Shown here one piece after another: positions 1 to 4,836 of a stretch of DNA of 5,623 nt (within the stretch, counting starts at the first letter, position 1; the number at the start of each line of letters is the position of its first letter). The notes beneath the pieces were generated by a model. It searched no databases and was not told the DNA's origin. It worked only from the letters and a program-made list of their open reading frames with translations. The position numbers and the translations under genes are program-made. Source of the stretch: UBA9865 sp035647835 (GTDB taxonomy: Bacteria; Bacillota; Dethiobacteria; Dethiobacterales; Dethiobacteraceae); assembly GCA_035647835.1 (NCBI GenBank), contig DASRMS010000040.1:1-5623 (forward strand), written 5' to 3'.

Positions 1-1456
1 ATCCGGCGCCACTGCCACCAGCTGATTCCTTCTGCATCTGGTTAATTTCGTCGAATGGTTGTAAGTTCTTCTGTGCCGCTTTGCCAGCCTTGTTGAGTGC
101 TTTAGTCTGATCATCCAGGGCTTTTGAGGAATCTCCTGCACTGGCCGCTAGTCCCTGTTCTGCCTTACGAAAATCACCCATTCCAGTGGAGGCTGTTTTT
201 TGTAGAGACTGGGAATATCTATTCCAGAGCGCCATGCCGCCAGCGACCAGACCGGATAGGGCCAAAATTGCCCAACCAATTGGACCTAATGCTGACCATA
301 CTGAAAACAAAGCCAATCGAACCTTTGCTAAAGCTCCGGATAGTACAATGCCCTGCGAGGATGCTAATGCCATTTGCACCCTATATATACCCATAGCAGT
401 GCTTACAAAACCTAATAGCGGTATCTTTGCTACCAGTTGCCCATTTAGGGCTAGTGATATTGCCTGGAACAGCGCAGTAGCTCCTGCTGCTGTCCTAGTG
501 GCCACTGCATATGTTAGTAGTGCTGTAGCAGCAAAGCGAATCATGCCCCAATTCTCTGCGAATGTTCTAGTGACAAACTGGAATCCACTTACTACGTAAC
601 CTGCTACATTCGCAGCAGTTTGCCCCATGCTTTGCAACATCATTTTATTAGCCTCTGCCCAGCCGATGGCATTCTTAAGCCCATTGGTAAGGCCATCCAC
701 AATAACGCTGATAGCCGGCAAGGCTAGAGGTGCTGCAATGGCGTTTTTCAGTGTGTCCCAGTAACGTGGTAAGGAGCTGATCTGCTTACCAACCACACCC
801 ATACTAGCTTCATAGGTGCCAGCAATCTTATCGCCTTCGGCCAGGATATAATTCAGCATAGCCTGTTTCTTCTCGGCCTGGGTTAGCTGATTTGATGCTT
901 TCCCTACGGTTTTTGCATATTCGCCGTACATTTCCTCAATACCAGCCATCATGCCGAATTGTGCCAATAACATCGGACGTTGCTTGGCTATAGCTTCTGT
1001 CATTTGTTCCGCTGCCTGGGAGGAGTTCGTGCCACTAATAACTGCAGCGTCCTGTGCTACCCTGGCAAGTTTGGCAGCATCAGCCGTGTCTAACTGCGCC
1101 TGCATAAACCGGGTAAGGATTTGCGAGGCTTCTTGTTCGGCAATACCAAGCTCCATAACGGCGTTTCGTTGCTGGCGTAAGGTCGATATAGCATAGCCGG
1201 AGGATTTAGCTACTGATTTCAGGGCTACGTCTAATACTTCCGTCCGGGCAGCAGTGTTTACAAAGTCAGTCAAGGCACCACCCAGCGACTTAAAGCCTGA
1301 TACAAGCCCCATCCCTAACGCAAAAGAAAAAGCACCTTTAAAGATGCTTCCTAGCGTTACAGCTTTCTTCTGGGTCATACCTTCTAGCTTACCCAGGCCC
1401 TTCTCGTATTGCTTTGAATCCAGTCCCATACGGGCAAATACTTCACCAACTAGCAT
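1..1456 (-). CDS. Tape measure protein, N-terminal 485 residues (3' end outside the window)
   Basis: The start is the ATG at 1456, which overlaps the stop of the GT chaperone by seven bases (TTATGCTAG); GGTGGTGAG lies a few bases upstream. The frame stays open to the window edge. The N-terminus (MLVGEVFARMGLDSKQYEKGL) is typical of Gram-positive tape measure proteins. Next comes a helical part whose residues around 160-240 include MLLAQFGMMAGIEEMYGEYAK, LTQAEKKQAMLNYIL, GTYEASM and LPRYWDTLKNAI, the usual order of motifs in this family. Two hydrophobic stretches follow (about 305-335 and 389-411, the latter ALGPIGWAILALSGLVAGG), then NLQPFDEINQMQ near 465-476, matching the '(A/P)FDE(L/I)N' landmark. 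The protein sets tail length and is ejected ahead of the DNA; the hydrophobic stretches may insert in the host membrane. Full proteins are usually much longer, so most of the C-terminal part may be missing here. Confidence 0.88.
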   Translation of the reverse strand, partial: MLVGEVFARMGLDSKQYEKGLGKLEGMTQKKAVTLGSIFKGAFSFALGMGLVSGFKSLGGALTDFVNTAARTEVLDVALKSVAKSSGYAISTLRQQRNAVMELGIAEQEASQILTRFMQAQLDTADAAKLARVAQDAAVISGTNSSQAAEQMTEAIAKQRPMLLAQFGMMAGIEEMYGEYAKTVGKASNQLTQAEKKQAMLNYILAEGDKIAGTYEASMGVVGKQISSLPRYWDTLKNAIAAPLALPAISVIVDGLTNGLKNAIGWAEANKMMLQSMGQTAANVAGYVVSGFQFVTRTFAENWGMIRFAATALLTYAVATRTAAGATALFQAISLALNGQLVAKIPLLGFVSTAMGIYRVQMALASSQGIVLSGALAKVRLALFSVWSALGPIGWAILALSGLVAGGMALWNRYSQSLQKTASTGMGDFRKAEQGLAASAGDSSKALDDQTKALNKAGKAAQKNLQPFDEINQMQKESAGGSGAG

Positions 1457-2141
1457 AATGTCTCACCACCCTTCAGCCCTTTAGCCTTTGCGTCCTCTAT
1501 GTGCTTGCTCCAATCCTTTTGCTTGTCCTGTCCTAGCAGCTGCTGAAATGCCTTTTTTGCGTCTTTGCTTATAAAGTCGTCAGGGCTAACTTCTTTGTGC
1601 TTTTTCTTGCTAAACATACCGGCTATAGCCCCACATCCATTTGTTATCACCGCCGCCAAGGACGCCCAGCGGTTACGCTGCTCGTTGTACTGCTCTAGAG
1701 CGACTTGCCGCTGCAGCTCATCGAGGATTAAGGACAACTCTCTAACCGTTAGCTGTCTCATCTCATCTATCGTCCAGCCAAATTCACGAGCAAAAAGTAC
1801 TACTATTTCTGCGTCAAGCCAGCCTGAATCAAGCCCATCAGCGGATTGATTAGCCTTTTTAGTCCGGTAAAATTTACGTCAATGAATACCTCAATCAGTT
1901 CCTCAATCTCGCTCATATAAGCGTTTTTAACATCGTCTTTTGTTATGTCTGAAAAAAGTACTGGTAGCTTATCATAGAGCAGGTCAAATCCGGCTTTTTC
2001 TAGTACCTTGTTCAGATCTACCTTCTGGATATTGCCCTTACTCTCCGGGAACAGGTCAGCAACAATCTTTTCAAGTTCGCCAATTCGTTTTTCTTCTACC
2101 CGGATCTTTTTGCCGGCAAATTCTACTGTTTTATTTCTCAT
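1450..2141 (-). CDS. Tail assembly chaperone, GT-type fusion made by -1 frameshift (about 230 aa)
   Basis: The second frame is open from just after a TGA at 1881-1879 to the TAG at 1452-1450. It has no ATG, GTG or TTG until an ATG at 1761, which has no Shine-Dalgarno site. The part before that ATG is coding-like (DAEIVVLFAREFGWTIDE), which continues smoothly into MRQLTVRELSLILDEL. Further on, RNRWASLAAVITN and a basic segment leading to SPDDFI resemble the T domain of other phages, where R-W-A-x-(L/I)-A-A-x-I-x-N precedes a K-rich stretch and P-(E/D)-D-F. A -1 slip at the A AAT TTT heptamer at 1875-1869 would join residues 1-91 of the short chaperone to 139 residues of this frame. The T part would link the chaperone to tube subunits. 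The last seven bases overlap the tape measure start. The fusion is inferred from frame structure and known gene organisation; the exact shift point is not proven. Confidence 0.75.
1803..2141 (-). CDS. Tail assembly chaperone, G-type short product
   Basis: The protein has 112 residues, with an ATG at 2141 and AGGGGG seven bases upstream, overlapping the TAG of the preceding gene. It is highly charged and mostly helical: KTVEFAGKKIRVEEKRIGEL (4-23), VDLNKVLEKAGFDLLYDKLP (41-60), then AYMSEIEELIEVFIDVNF (74-91) and the zero-frame tail TGLKRLINPLMGLIQAGLTQK. The slot between tube genes and the tape measure gene is where siphophages encode two overlapping chaperone frames, as lambda G and GT. Residues 1-91 are shared with the longer frameshift product. 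These chaperones bind the tape measure protein and recruit tube subunits and are usually absent from the finished virion. I infer the function from position, size and the frameshift arrangement, not from a strong motif. Confidence 0.75.
   Translation of the reverse strand: MRNKTVEFAGKKIRVEEKRIGELEKIVADLFPESKGNIQKVDLNKVLEKAGFDLLYDKLPVLFSDITKDDVKNAYMSEIEELIEVFIDVNFTGLKRLINPLMGLIQAGLTQK
1827..1851 (-). other. Hairpin downstream of the frameshift heptamer
   Basis: The minus strand reads AATCAATCC, loop GCTGAT, then GGGCTTGATT. AATCAA pairs perfectly with TTGATT, and TCC pairs with GGG (one T-G wobble) past a single bulged C. It starts 17 bases after the A AAT TTT heptamer, longer than the usual 5-9 base spacer, and only two bases after a second slippery-looking run, AAAAAGG (1860-1854). 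It may stimulate frameshifting or be chance. Confidence 0.35.
1869..1875 (-). promoter_or_regulatory. Programmed -1 ribosomal frameshift site, A AAT TTT
   Basis: In the chaperone G frame the codons are GTA AAT TTT ACC, so the heptamer A-AAT-TTT fits the canonical X-XXY-YYZ slippery pattern exactly. The -1 frame becomes open only two codons upstream, after the TGA at 1881-1879, and stays open to 1450. Both tRNAs can re-pair fully in the -1 frame (AAA, TTT) except at wobble positions. It lies about 22 codons before the end of the G frame, as in other phage G/GT pairs. Confidence 0.72.
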
Positions 2142-2151
2142 AACAATCCCC

Positions 2152-2766
2152 CTACAATCTTATATACAACGGCCCAGTGCCGGTAAAGTCAACTGCTTCC
2201 TGTACTAGTCCATCTACTGGCGTTTCAATTCCATCACCGTTGATAATAGCAAATCCCTCAAGGCAGTTCTGTGACGGGCCTGCGTCAGTAAATAGCTTTA
2301 CGATGATGGCCTTACCCAAGGAGTCATAAAACTGCGAATCGCCCCAGTAAGCTTCTGCACTGCCAGACCAGCCTTTGAGTGTCCGCACAGACTCCTTCCA
2401 TCCCTGGCTTGCAAATGTCGTAGCGTCAGCATCTTCTCCGTCACCATCTATTGACCAATTGAAGAAGCCCCCGGCCTGGGCAAGGGTTAGGGCTGTACCT
2501 GATACTGTAACAACATCCTCTGCACCAAGCGCATCATCAAACTCCACAAAGCCGCCAGCACGTTCCAACCTAAAGCCGGTCGTTACCTCAACAGCGTTTA
2601 CCTTGACCGTAACTTCTGCATCTAGTGGCCAGTATCTGTGAGCAGGATCGACAACCTGATAACGCTTTCGTGCTGCATCTCCCGTGGTCGTAGCGTCGAA
2701 AAAAGGAACCGGAGGGATGCTATTGTCACTTACATAGACCCCTCCGACCATTCCAGTTATAGCCAT
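2152..2766 (-). CDS. Second tail tube-like protein with a large insertion (204 aa)
   Basis: The start is the ATG at 2766, nine bases after AAGGAG and 13 bases past the previous stop. Residues 103-204 are homologous to the neighbouring tube protein. Over 41 aligned residues from the NWS(L/I)D motif to just past WSGSAE, 21 are identical, and both proteins share FTGTGPL near the end. The first 15 residues (MAITGMVGGVYVSDN) also line up with MALAGKGGSLNIGAN. Residues 16-102 are therefore mostly an insertion of about 80 residues, placed after the first strand; it contains RYQVVDPAHRYWP (35-47) and short strands EVTVKVNAVEV and GFVEFDDAL with glycine turns, which suggests a beta domain on the tube surface. 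The family supports a structural tail role. Possible roles are a minor tube ring, a tip or neck ring, or a decorated tube subunit; the sequence does not decide between them. Confidence 0.75.
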   Translation of the reverse strand: MAITGMVGGVYVSDNSIPPVPFFDATTTGDAARKRYQVVDPAHRYWPLDAEVTVKVNAVEVTTGFRLERAGGFVEFDDALGAEDVVTVSGTALTLAQAGGFFNWSIDGDGEDADATTFASQGWKESVRTLKGWSGSAEAYWGDSQFYDSLGKAIIVKLFTDAGPSQNCLEGFAIINGDGIETPVDGLVQEAVDFTGTGPLYIRL

Positions 2767-2779
2767 TTATTATCACTCC

Positions 2780-3163
2780 TTATGCCGGCAACGTCAGAGG
2801 ACCGGTTCCAGTAATGTCAGTACTGAACGACGCTTTATCGTCAACCGGCATTTCAATTGACGGCTTCACAAAAGCTGACCCAGTAAAGGTTATAGTTTCG
2901 CTTACCTTAAAGCTAAAGTTCAGTGCTTCTCCATTTAGCCAGGCTTGTAAAATTGCCTTCTGTCCATTCGTATCGTCAGGCTTGAAGTTACCTTCTGCGC
3001 TGCCAGACCATTCCTTTAAACCGGCTAGATACTCTTTCCAGCCTTCACTATCAAAGCTGGTAACATCAATATCATCTGCGCCTAAGTCCAAAGACCAGTT
3101 AGCAATCTCGGCTACCTTGTTAGCGCCAATGTTTAAGCTACCGCCTTTGCCTGCTAATGCCAC
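2780..3163 (-). CDS. Major tail tube protein (TP901-1-like type)
   Basis: This 127-residue protein starts at the GTG at 3163; a GTG at 3172 would add three residues but is too close to the AAAGGAG site. It opens MALAGKGGSLNIGANKVAEI and contains NWSLD (22-26), the block DVTSFDSEGWKEYLAGLK (33-50), EWSGSAEG (51-58), AFVKPSIEMPVDD (97-109) and FSTDITGTGPL (113-123). The S-F-D-S-x-G-W-K-E...L-K-x-W-S-G-(S/T) block and the closing F-x-x-D-x-x-G-x-G-P-L resemble phage major tail proteins of the TP901-1 kind, which stack as hexameric rings to form the tail tube around the tape measure protein. The position between the terminator and the chaperones is the standard one. The next gene is a clear paralogue, so which of the two forms most of the tube cannot be read from sequence alone; this one has the usual compact size. 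Confidence 0.83.
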   Translation of the reverse strand: MALAGKGGSLNIGANKVAEIANWSLDLGADDIDVTSFDSEGWKEYLAGLKEWSGSAEGNFKPDDTNGQKAILQAWLNGEALNFSFKVSETITFTGSAFVKPSIEMPVDDKASFSTDITGTGPLTLPA

Positions 3164-3164
3164 G

Positions 3165-3524
3165 CTAATCACGCTCCTTTATAATCTCAAAGTTTACAAA
3201 AAACTCAACCCGGTTGCTTGCATCACGCTTTAATATTTCTGGGGTGCCCCGGGCTCTTATTAATAAATAACGAGTGCTGCCAAGGACTGTTTCAGTCAGC
3301 CCATGCAACACTCGCATTATATGTCCGATCTTTGCTCTGCCAGCGGCATAGCTCTTATCACGCACTCTTACCTGTAGGCCGGGATATTCACCATTCCAGT
3401 GCAAATCTGGAGGGCTGCCGGCATACTCAAACAATGCTACACAATTGTCAGGCTGGTCAGGCATCAGGCCAAGGAAAATATCAGTGTCTTGATTTTTTAG
3501 ATATGTGCTTATTTCAGTTAGCAC
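3165..3524 (-). CDS. Tail terminator / minor capsid protein 3-like
   Basis: The protein has 119 residues with a GTG start at 3524; no ATG or TTG in the same frame lies between it and the upstream gene, and GGAG sits about 10 bases before it. The pattern is an N-terminal helix (LTEISTYLKNQ), then IFLGLMPDQPDNCVALFEYAG (16-36), YPGLQVRVRD (47-56), a helix SYAAGRAKIGHIMRVLHGL (58-76), and a final beta strand RVEFFVNFEIIKE. The L-P-x-x-P-D-x-x-(V/I)-x-(L/I)-x-E-(Y/T)-x-G motif followed by P-x-(L/V)-Q-(V/I)-x-(V/T)-R is typical of the phage minor capsid / tail terminator family in Firmicutes. These proteins cap the tail tube at the proximal end and join it to the neck. Position between the gp10-like and tube genes agrees. 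The stop overlaps the first possible GTG of the tube gene region. Confidence 0.78.
   Translation of the reverse strand: MLTEISTYLKNQDTDIFLGLMPDQPDNCVALFEYAGSPPDLHWNGEYPGLQVRVRDKSYAAGRAKIGHIMRVLHGLTETVLGSTRYLLIRARGTPEILKRDASNRVEFFVNFEIIKERD
3174..3180 (-). promoter_or_regulatory. Ribosome binding site deciding the tail tube start
   Basis: AAAGGAG lies one base before a GTG at 3172 and ten bases before a second in-frame GTG at 3163. The first spacing is too short for normal initiation, so the second GTG is the better start; it also gives the family-like N-terminus MALAGKGG. Confidence 0.6.
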
Positions 3525-3531
3525 AACGGCA

Positions 3532-3957
3532 TCACTCCGCTTCTCTCAAGGCTTTTTTTATCTGCTTGTCAGCATCCTTTAGCACTTTGCTTTTGTTTTG
3601 GTTAAACGAGTTTTCTAGGTATTTAGGCCCTCCCCCTACAGGGTGATAATAGCCCAGTTCTTCATGTTGACGTCTTGCGTATGGCGTGTTGTAAGATACA
3701 TACACTGCCTTTTCTTTGCCTAAAGGCTCCGGATAAGCGTTTTTCATTTCTGCCCCATCCTTCGCAGATTCATACACTTCTGAACTGTTAGGCAGTCCAC
3801 CAACTGTAGTAGTTGCGCTTCTGCGAAGAGTACCGCTTTCGATAGGCACGTTGTTCATCGCACTGGTAATAATTTTTTCGCCGCCGGTCCGCAATGCTTT
3901 AAGCCCAGCCTTCTCCGCTATCTTAACTGCTTCTTTAATACGCCATTTTTTAGCCAT
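3532..3957 (-). CDS. HK97 gp10-like neck / minor capsid protein
   Basis: The chosen start is the ATG at 3957, which overlaps the previous TAA as TAATG, with AGAGAGGT about 10 bases upstream; it gives 141 residues. A start at 4029 would add 24 residues (MAGYCGIYY...) encoded inside the head-closure gene, and nothing in that extension resembles the family. An N-terminal basic helix (1-30) is followed by NNVPIESGTLRRSA (35-48), VYVSYNTPYARRQHEELGYYHP (85-106), PKYLENSF (111-118) and a C-terminal lysine-rich helix. The P-x-(E/D)-(S/T)-G-x-L-R-x-S and YNTPYA-x-x-(Q/H)-x-E motifs define HK97 gp10-like or 'minor capsid protein 2' proteins, which act at the head-tail interface or in tail completion. 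The terminator follows seven bases after the stop, as expected for this module. Confidence 0.8.
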   Translation of the reverse strand: MAKKWRIKEAVKIAEKAGLKALRTGGEKIITSAMNNVPIESGTLRRSATTTVGGLPNSSEVYESAKDGAEMKNAYPEPLGKEKAVYVSYNTPYARRQHEELGYYHPVGGGPKYLENSFNQNKSKVLKDADKQIKKALREAE

Positions 3958-4250
3958 TACACAGCTACCTCTCTGTGACTTTCGTTGCCGTCCAAGCCGG
4001 GGATAGTAGATACCGCAATAACCGGCCACCTACGGCCATCAAACTCTAGTTCGTCTCCTGGCTTTACGGCTTCAGTACAAAATACCCGAGCCTCTGATAC
4101 TACCTCCCGGCCTTCATTATCCCGGACTAGCCGCCGCTTGCCTTCCCAGCGGACTTTAACAGCTTTACTGCCGGTTATGGGCTCTCCGTATTCGTTTTGA
4201 CCAGTTACATAGTGCCAGGTAGCAGTCTGATTGAGATAGCCACTGATCAT
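3957..4250 (-). CDS. Head-closure / putative minor capsid protein
   Basis: I place the start at the ATG at 4250, giving 97 residues. It overlaps the connector stop as ATGA, and AGGTGG lies about 12 bases upstream. An ATG further up at 4277 would add nine residues (MAARWCFYN) inside the connector gene without a good binding site. The sequence shows NQTATWHYVTGQNEYGEP (7-24), KRRLVRDNEGREVVSEARVF (38-57), then KPGDELEFDGRRWPVIAV (63-80) and IPGLDG (83-88). This small beta-barrel pattern, with 'GD-x-(L/I)-x-FDGR-x-(W/Y)-x-V', matches the minor capsid / head-tail joining family found between connector and neck genes in Firmicutes phages (the SPP1 gp16-like role). Such proteins close the portal channel after DNA packaging and provide the surface for tail attachment. 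The specific role is inferred from family and position. Confidence 0.78.
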   Translation of the reverse strand: MISGYLNQTATWHYVTGQNEYGEPITGSKAVKVRWEGKRRLVRDNEGREVVSEARVFCTEAVKPGDELEFDGRRWPVIAVSTIPGLDGNESHREVAV

Positions 4251-4702
4251 GTTATAAAAACACCACCTAGCAGCCACAGTTTAAGCAGCTCCTTCGCTTC
4301 CTGACTGATTAGACCACGCCCAGCACCTGCAGTATAAGTTTCGCTCATATTGCCAAGCGTAAATGACTGTACACCTTCCTGCTGCAGTTTCCTCCGTTGG
4401 CTGTTGCCACGCTCAAGGAGAGCTAAAGCAATTTCACAGCAAGCATCCTTGACCGCTACAGGCACCTCCGTGTCCGGGTAGCGGGGAAAGGCCAGCTCCT
4501 GGGTATCCGTTGCCTTGCGCCCCTTGAGAAGCTGCCGGTCTATTTCTTTTGTTGCTTGCTTGAGGGCTTTTTCTTTGGTTTCGTCGTCTGCTTGCCCCCA
4601 GCTTTCGGCGTGGAGGCGGCCTGCGAAGTACTCGTCTGCTCCGTCGATGTCGATGTAGCTGTTTTCTCCAACTGTGATTGTGGTTTCAAATTCTTCTGGC
4701 AT
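4247..4702 (-). CDS. Head-tail connector protein (DnaT-like / gp6-like family)
   Basis: The protein has 151 residues, with an ATG at 4702 behind a strong double ribosome binding site. The N-terminal TITVGENSYIDIDGADEYF (8-26), the helix with KALKQATKEIDRQLLKGRK (45-63), LAFPRYPD (70-77) and VPVAVKDACCEIALALL (80-96) fit the small helical connector family that Pfam labels as putative DnaT-like. Despite the name, members sit in phage neck modules and form the ring below the portal that joins the head to the neck. The later part, GVQSFTLGNMSETY (110-123) and GLISQEAKELLKLWL (130-144), is also typical. The length is normal for the family. It ends in a TGA that overlaps the next ATG as ATGA, so the head-closure protein is probably translationally coupled. 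The function follows from family resemblance and gene order. Confidence 0.82.
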   Translation of the reverse strand: MPEEFETTITVGENSYIDIDGADEYFAGRLHAESWGQADDETKEKALKQATKEIDRQLLKGRKATDTQELAFPRYPDTEVPVAVKDACCEIALALLERGNSQRRKLQQEGVQSFTLGNMSETYTAGAGRGLISQEAKELLKLWLLGGVFIT

Positions 4703-4794
4703 TTAGCCTCCGCCTCCTTCCTCTCCCTTTCAGCCTGCGCTTTCTCTTCCTGCTCCCTGCGCATGCGGTTAAAGGCTGTCACATCTGTTGCCAT
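4540..4794 (-). CDS. Small charged protein of unknown function, overlapping the connector gene
   Basis: This is an 84-residue frame with an ATG at 4794, a good GAGGTGA site and a TAG stop at 4542-4540. Residues 1-31 begin MATDVTAFNRMRREQ and continue as a highly charged E/K/R/A helix or coiled coil. Residues 32-84 are low complexity: T, S and Q first, then a lysine-rich end. The last 163 bases are shared, in the +1 frame, with the connector gene that starts at 4702, so the disordered tail is encoded over a conserved domain of another protein. I recall short 'VTAFNRMRRE'-type proteins, some with a C-terminal SAP or Rho-N-like domain, between capsid and connector genes of Firmicutes prophages, but this copy shows no such domain and I give no function. 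The start, binding site and upstream non-overlapping part support a real gene; whether the whole tail is selected is unknown. Confidence 0.6.
   Translation of the reverse strand: MATDVTAFNRMRREQEEKAQAERERKEAEAKCQKNLKPQSQLEKTATSTSTEQTSTSQAASTPKAGGKQTTKPKKKPSSKQQKK
4707..4719 (-). promoter_or_regulatory. Ribosome binding site of the connector gene, inside the 84-aa gene
   Basis: AAGGAGG (4719-4713) is followed by GGAGG (4711-4707), 10 and 4 bases before the ATG at 4702. This double Shine-Dalgarno site lies within the upstream coding frame and supports an independent start for the connector, which makes the long overlap real and not an error in choosing the start. Confidence 0.7.
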
Positions 4795-4798
4795 AAAA

Positions 4799-4805
4799 TC
4801 ACCTC
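4799..4805 (-). promoter_or_regulatory. Ribosome binding site of the 84-aa gene
   Basis: GAGGTGA lies four bases before the ATG at 4794 and directly after the U-rich tract of the terminator. It is the main evidence that the small 84-aa frame is translated, since much of that frame overlaps the connector gene. Confidence 0.7.
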
Positions 4806-4832
4806 AAAATAGAAAGAGGCCCGAAGGCCTCT
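4806..4832 (-). terminator. Rho-independent terminator with UUCG tetraloop
   Basis: On the minus strand the sequence is AGAGGCC-TTCG-GGCCTCT, a perfect 7-bp stem (4832-4826 with 4821-4815) closed by C(UUCG)G, one of the most stable RNA tetraloops. It is followed by TTCTATTTT (4814-4806). The stem begins four bases after the TAA of the 180-aa gene, and the U-rich tract ends right at the ribosome binding site of the next gene. It would separate the capsid-side transcript from the connector and tail genes. The U tract is interrupted, so partial readthrough is plausible. Confidence 0.8.
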
Positions 4833-4836
4833 CGTT

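Noticed and set aside
186..599. Plus-strand open frame of 137 codons
   Set aside because: It lies antisense to the tape measure gene, has no family resemblance and no ribosome binding site; a shadow frame.
1450..1761. Independent 103-aa gene starting at the ATG at 1761
   Set aside because: No Shine-Dalgarno site precedes this ATG, and the same frame is coding-like for more than 30 codons upstream without a start; it fits the second half of a frameshift fusion better.
2814..3646. Two plus-strand open frames of about 140 codons
   Set aside because: Both are antisense to the tube, terminator and neck genes, which have recognisable products and good starts.
3958..4029. Twenty-four-residue longer start for the gp10-like protein
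   Set aside because: The extension is encoded inside the head-closure gene and has no family likeness; the TAATG start at 3957 has a suitable AGAGAGGT site.
4251..4277. Nine-residue longer start for the head-closure protein
   Set aside because: Would lie inside the connector gene with no clear binding site; the ATG at 4250 gives an ATGA overlap and a family-like N-terminus.
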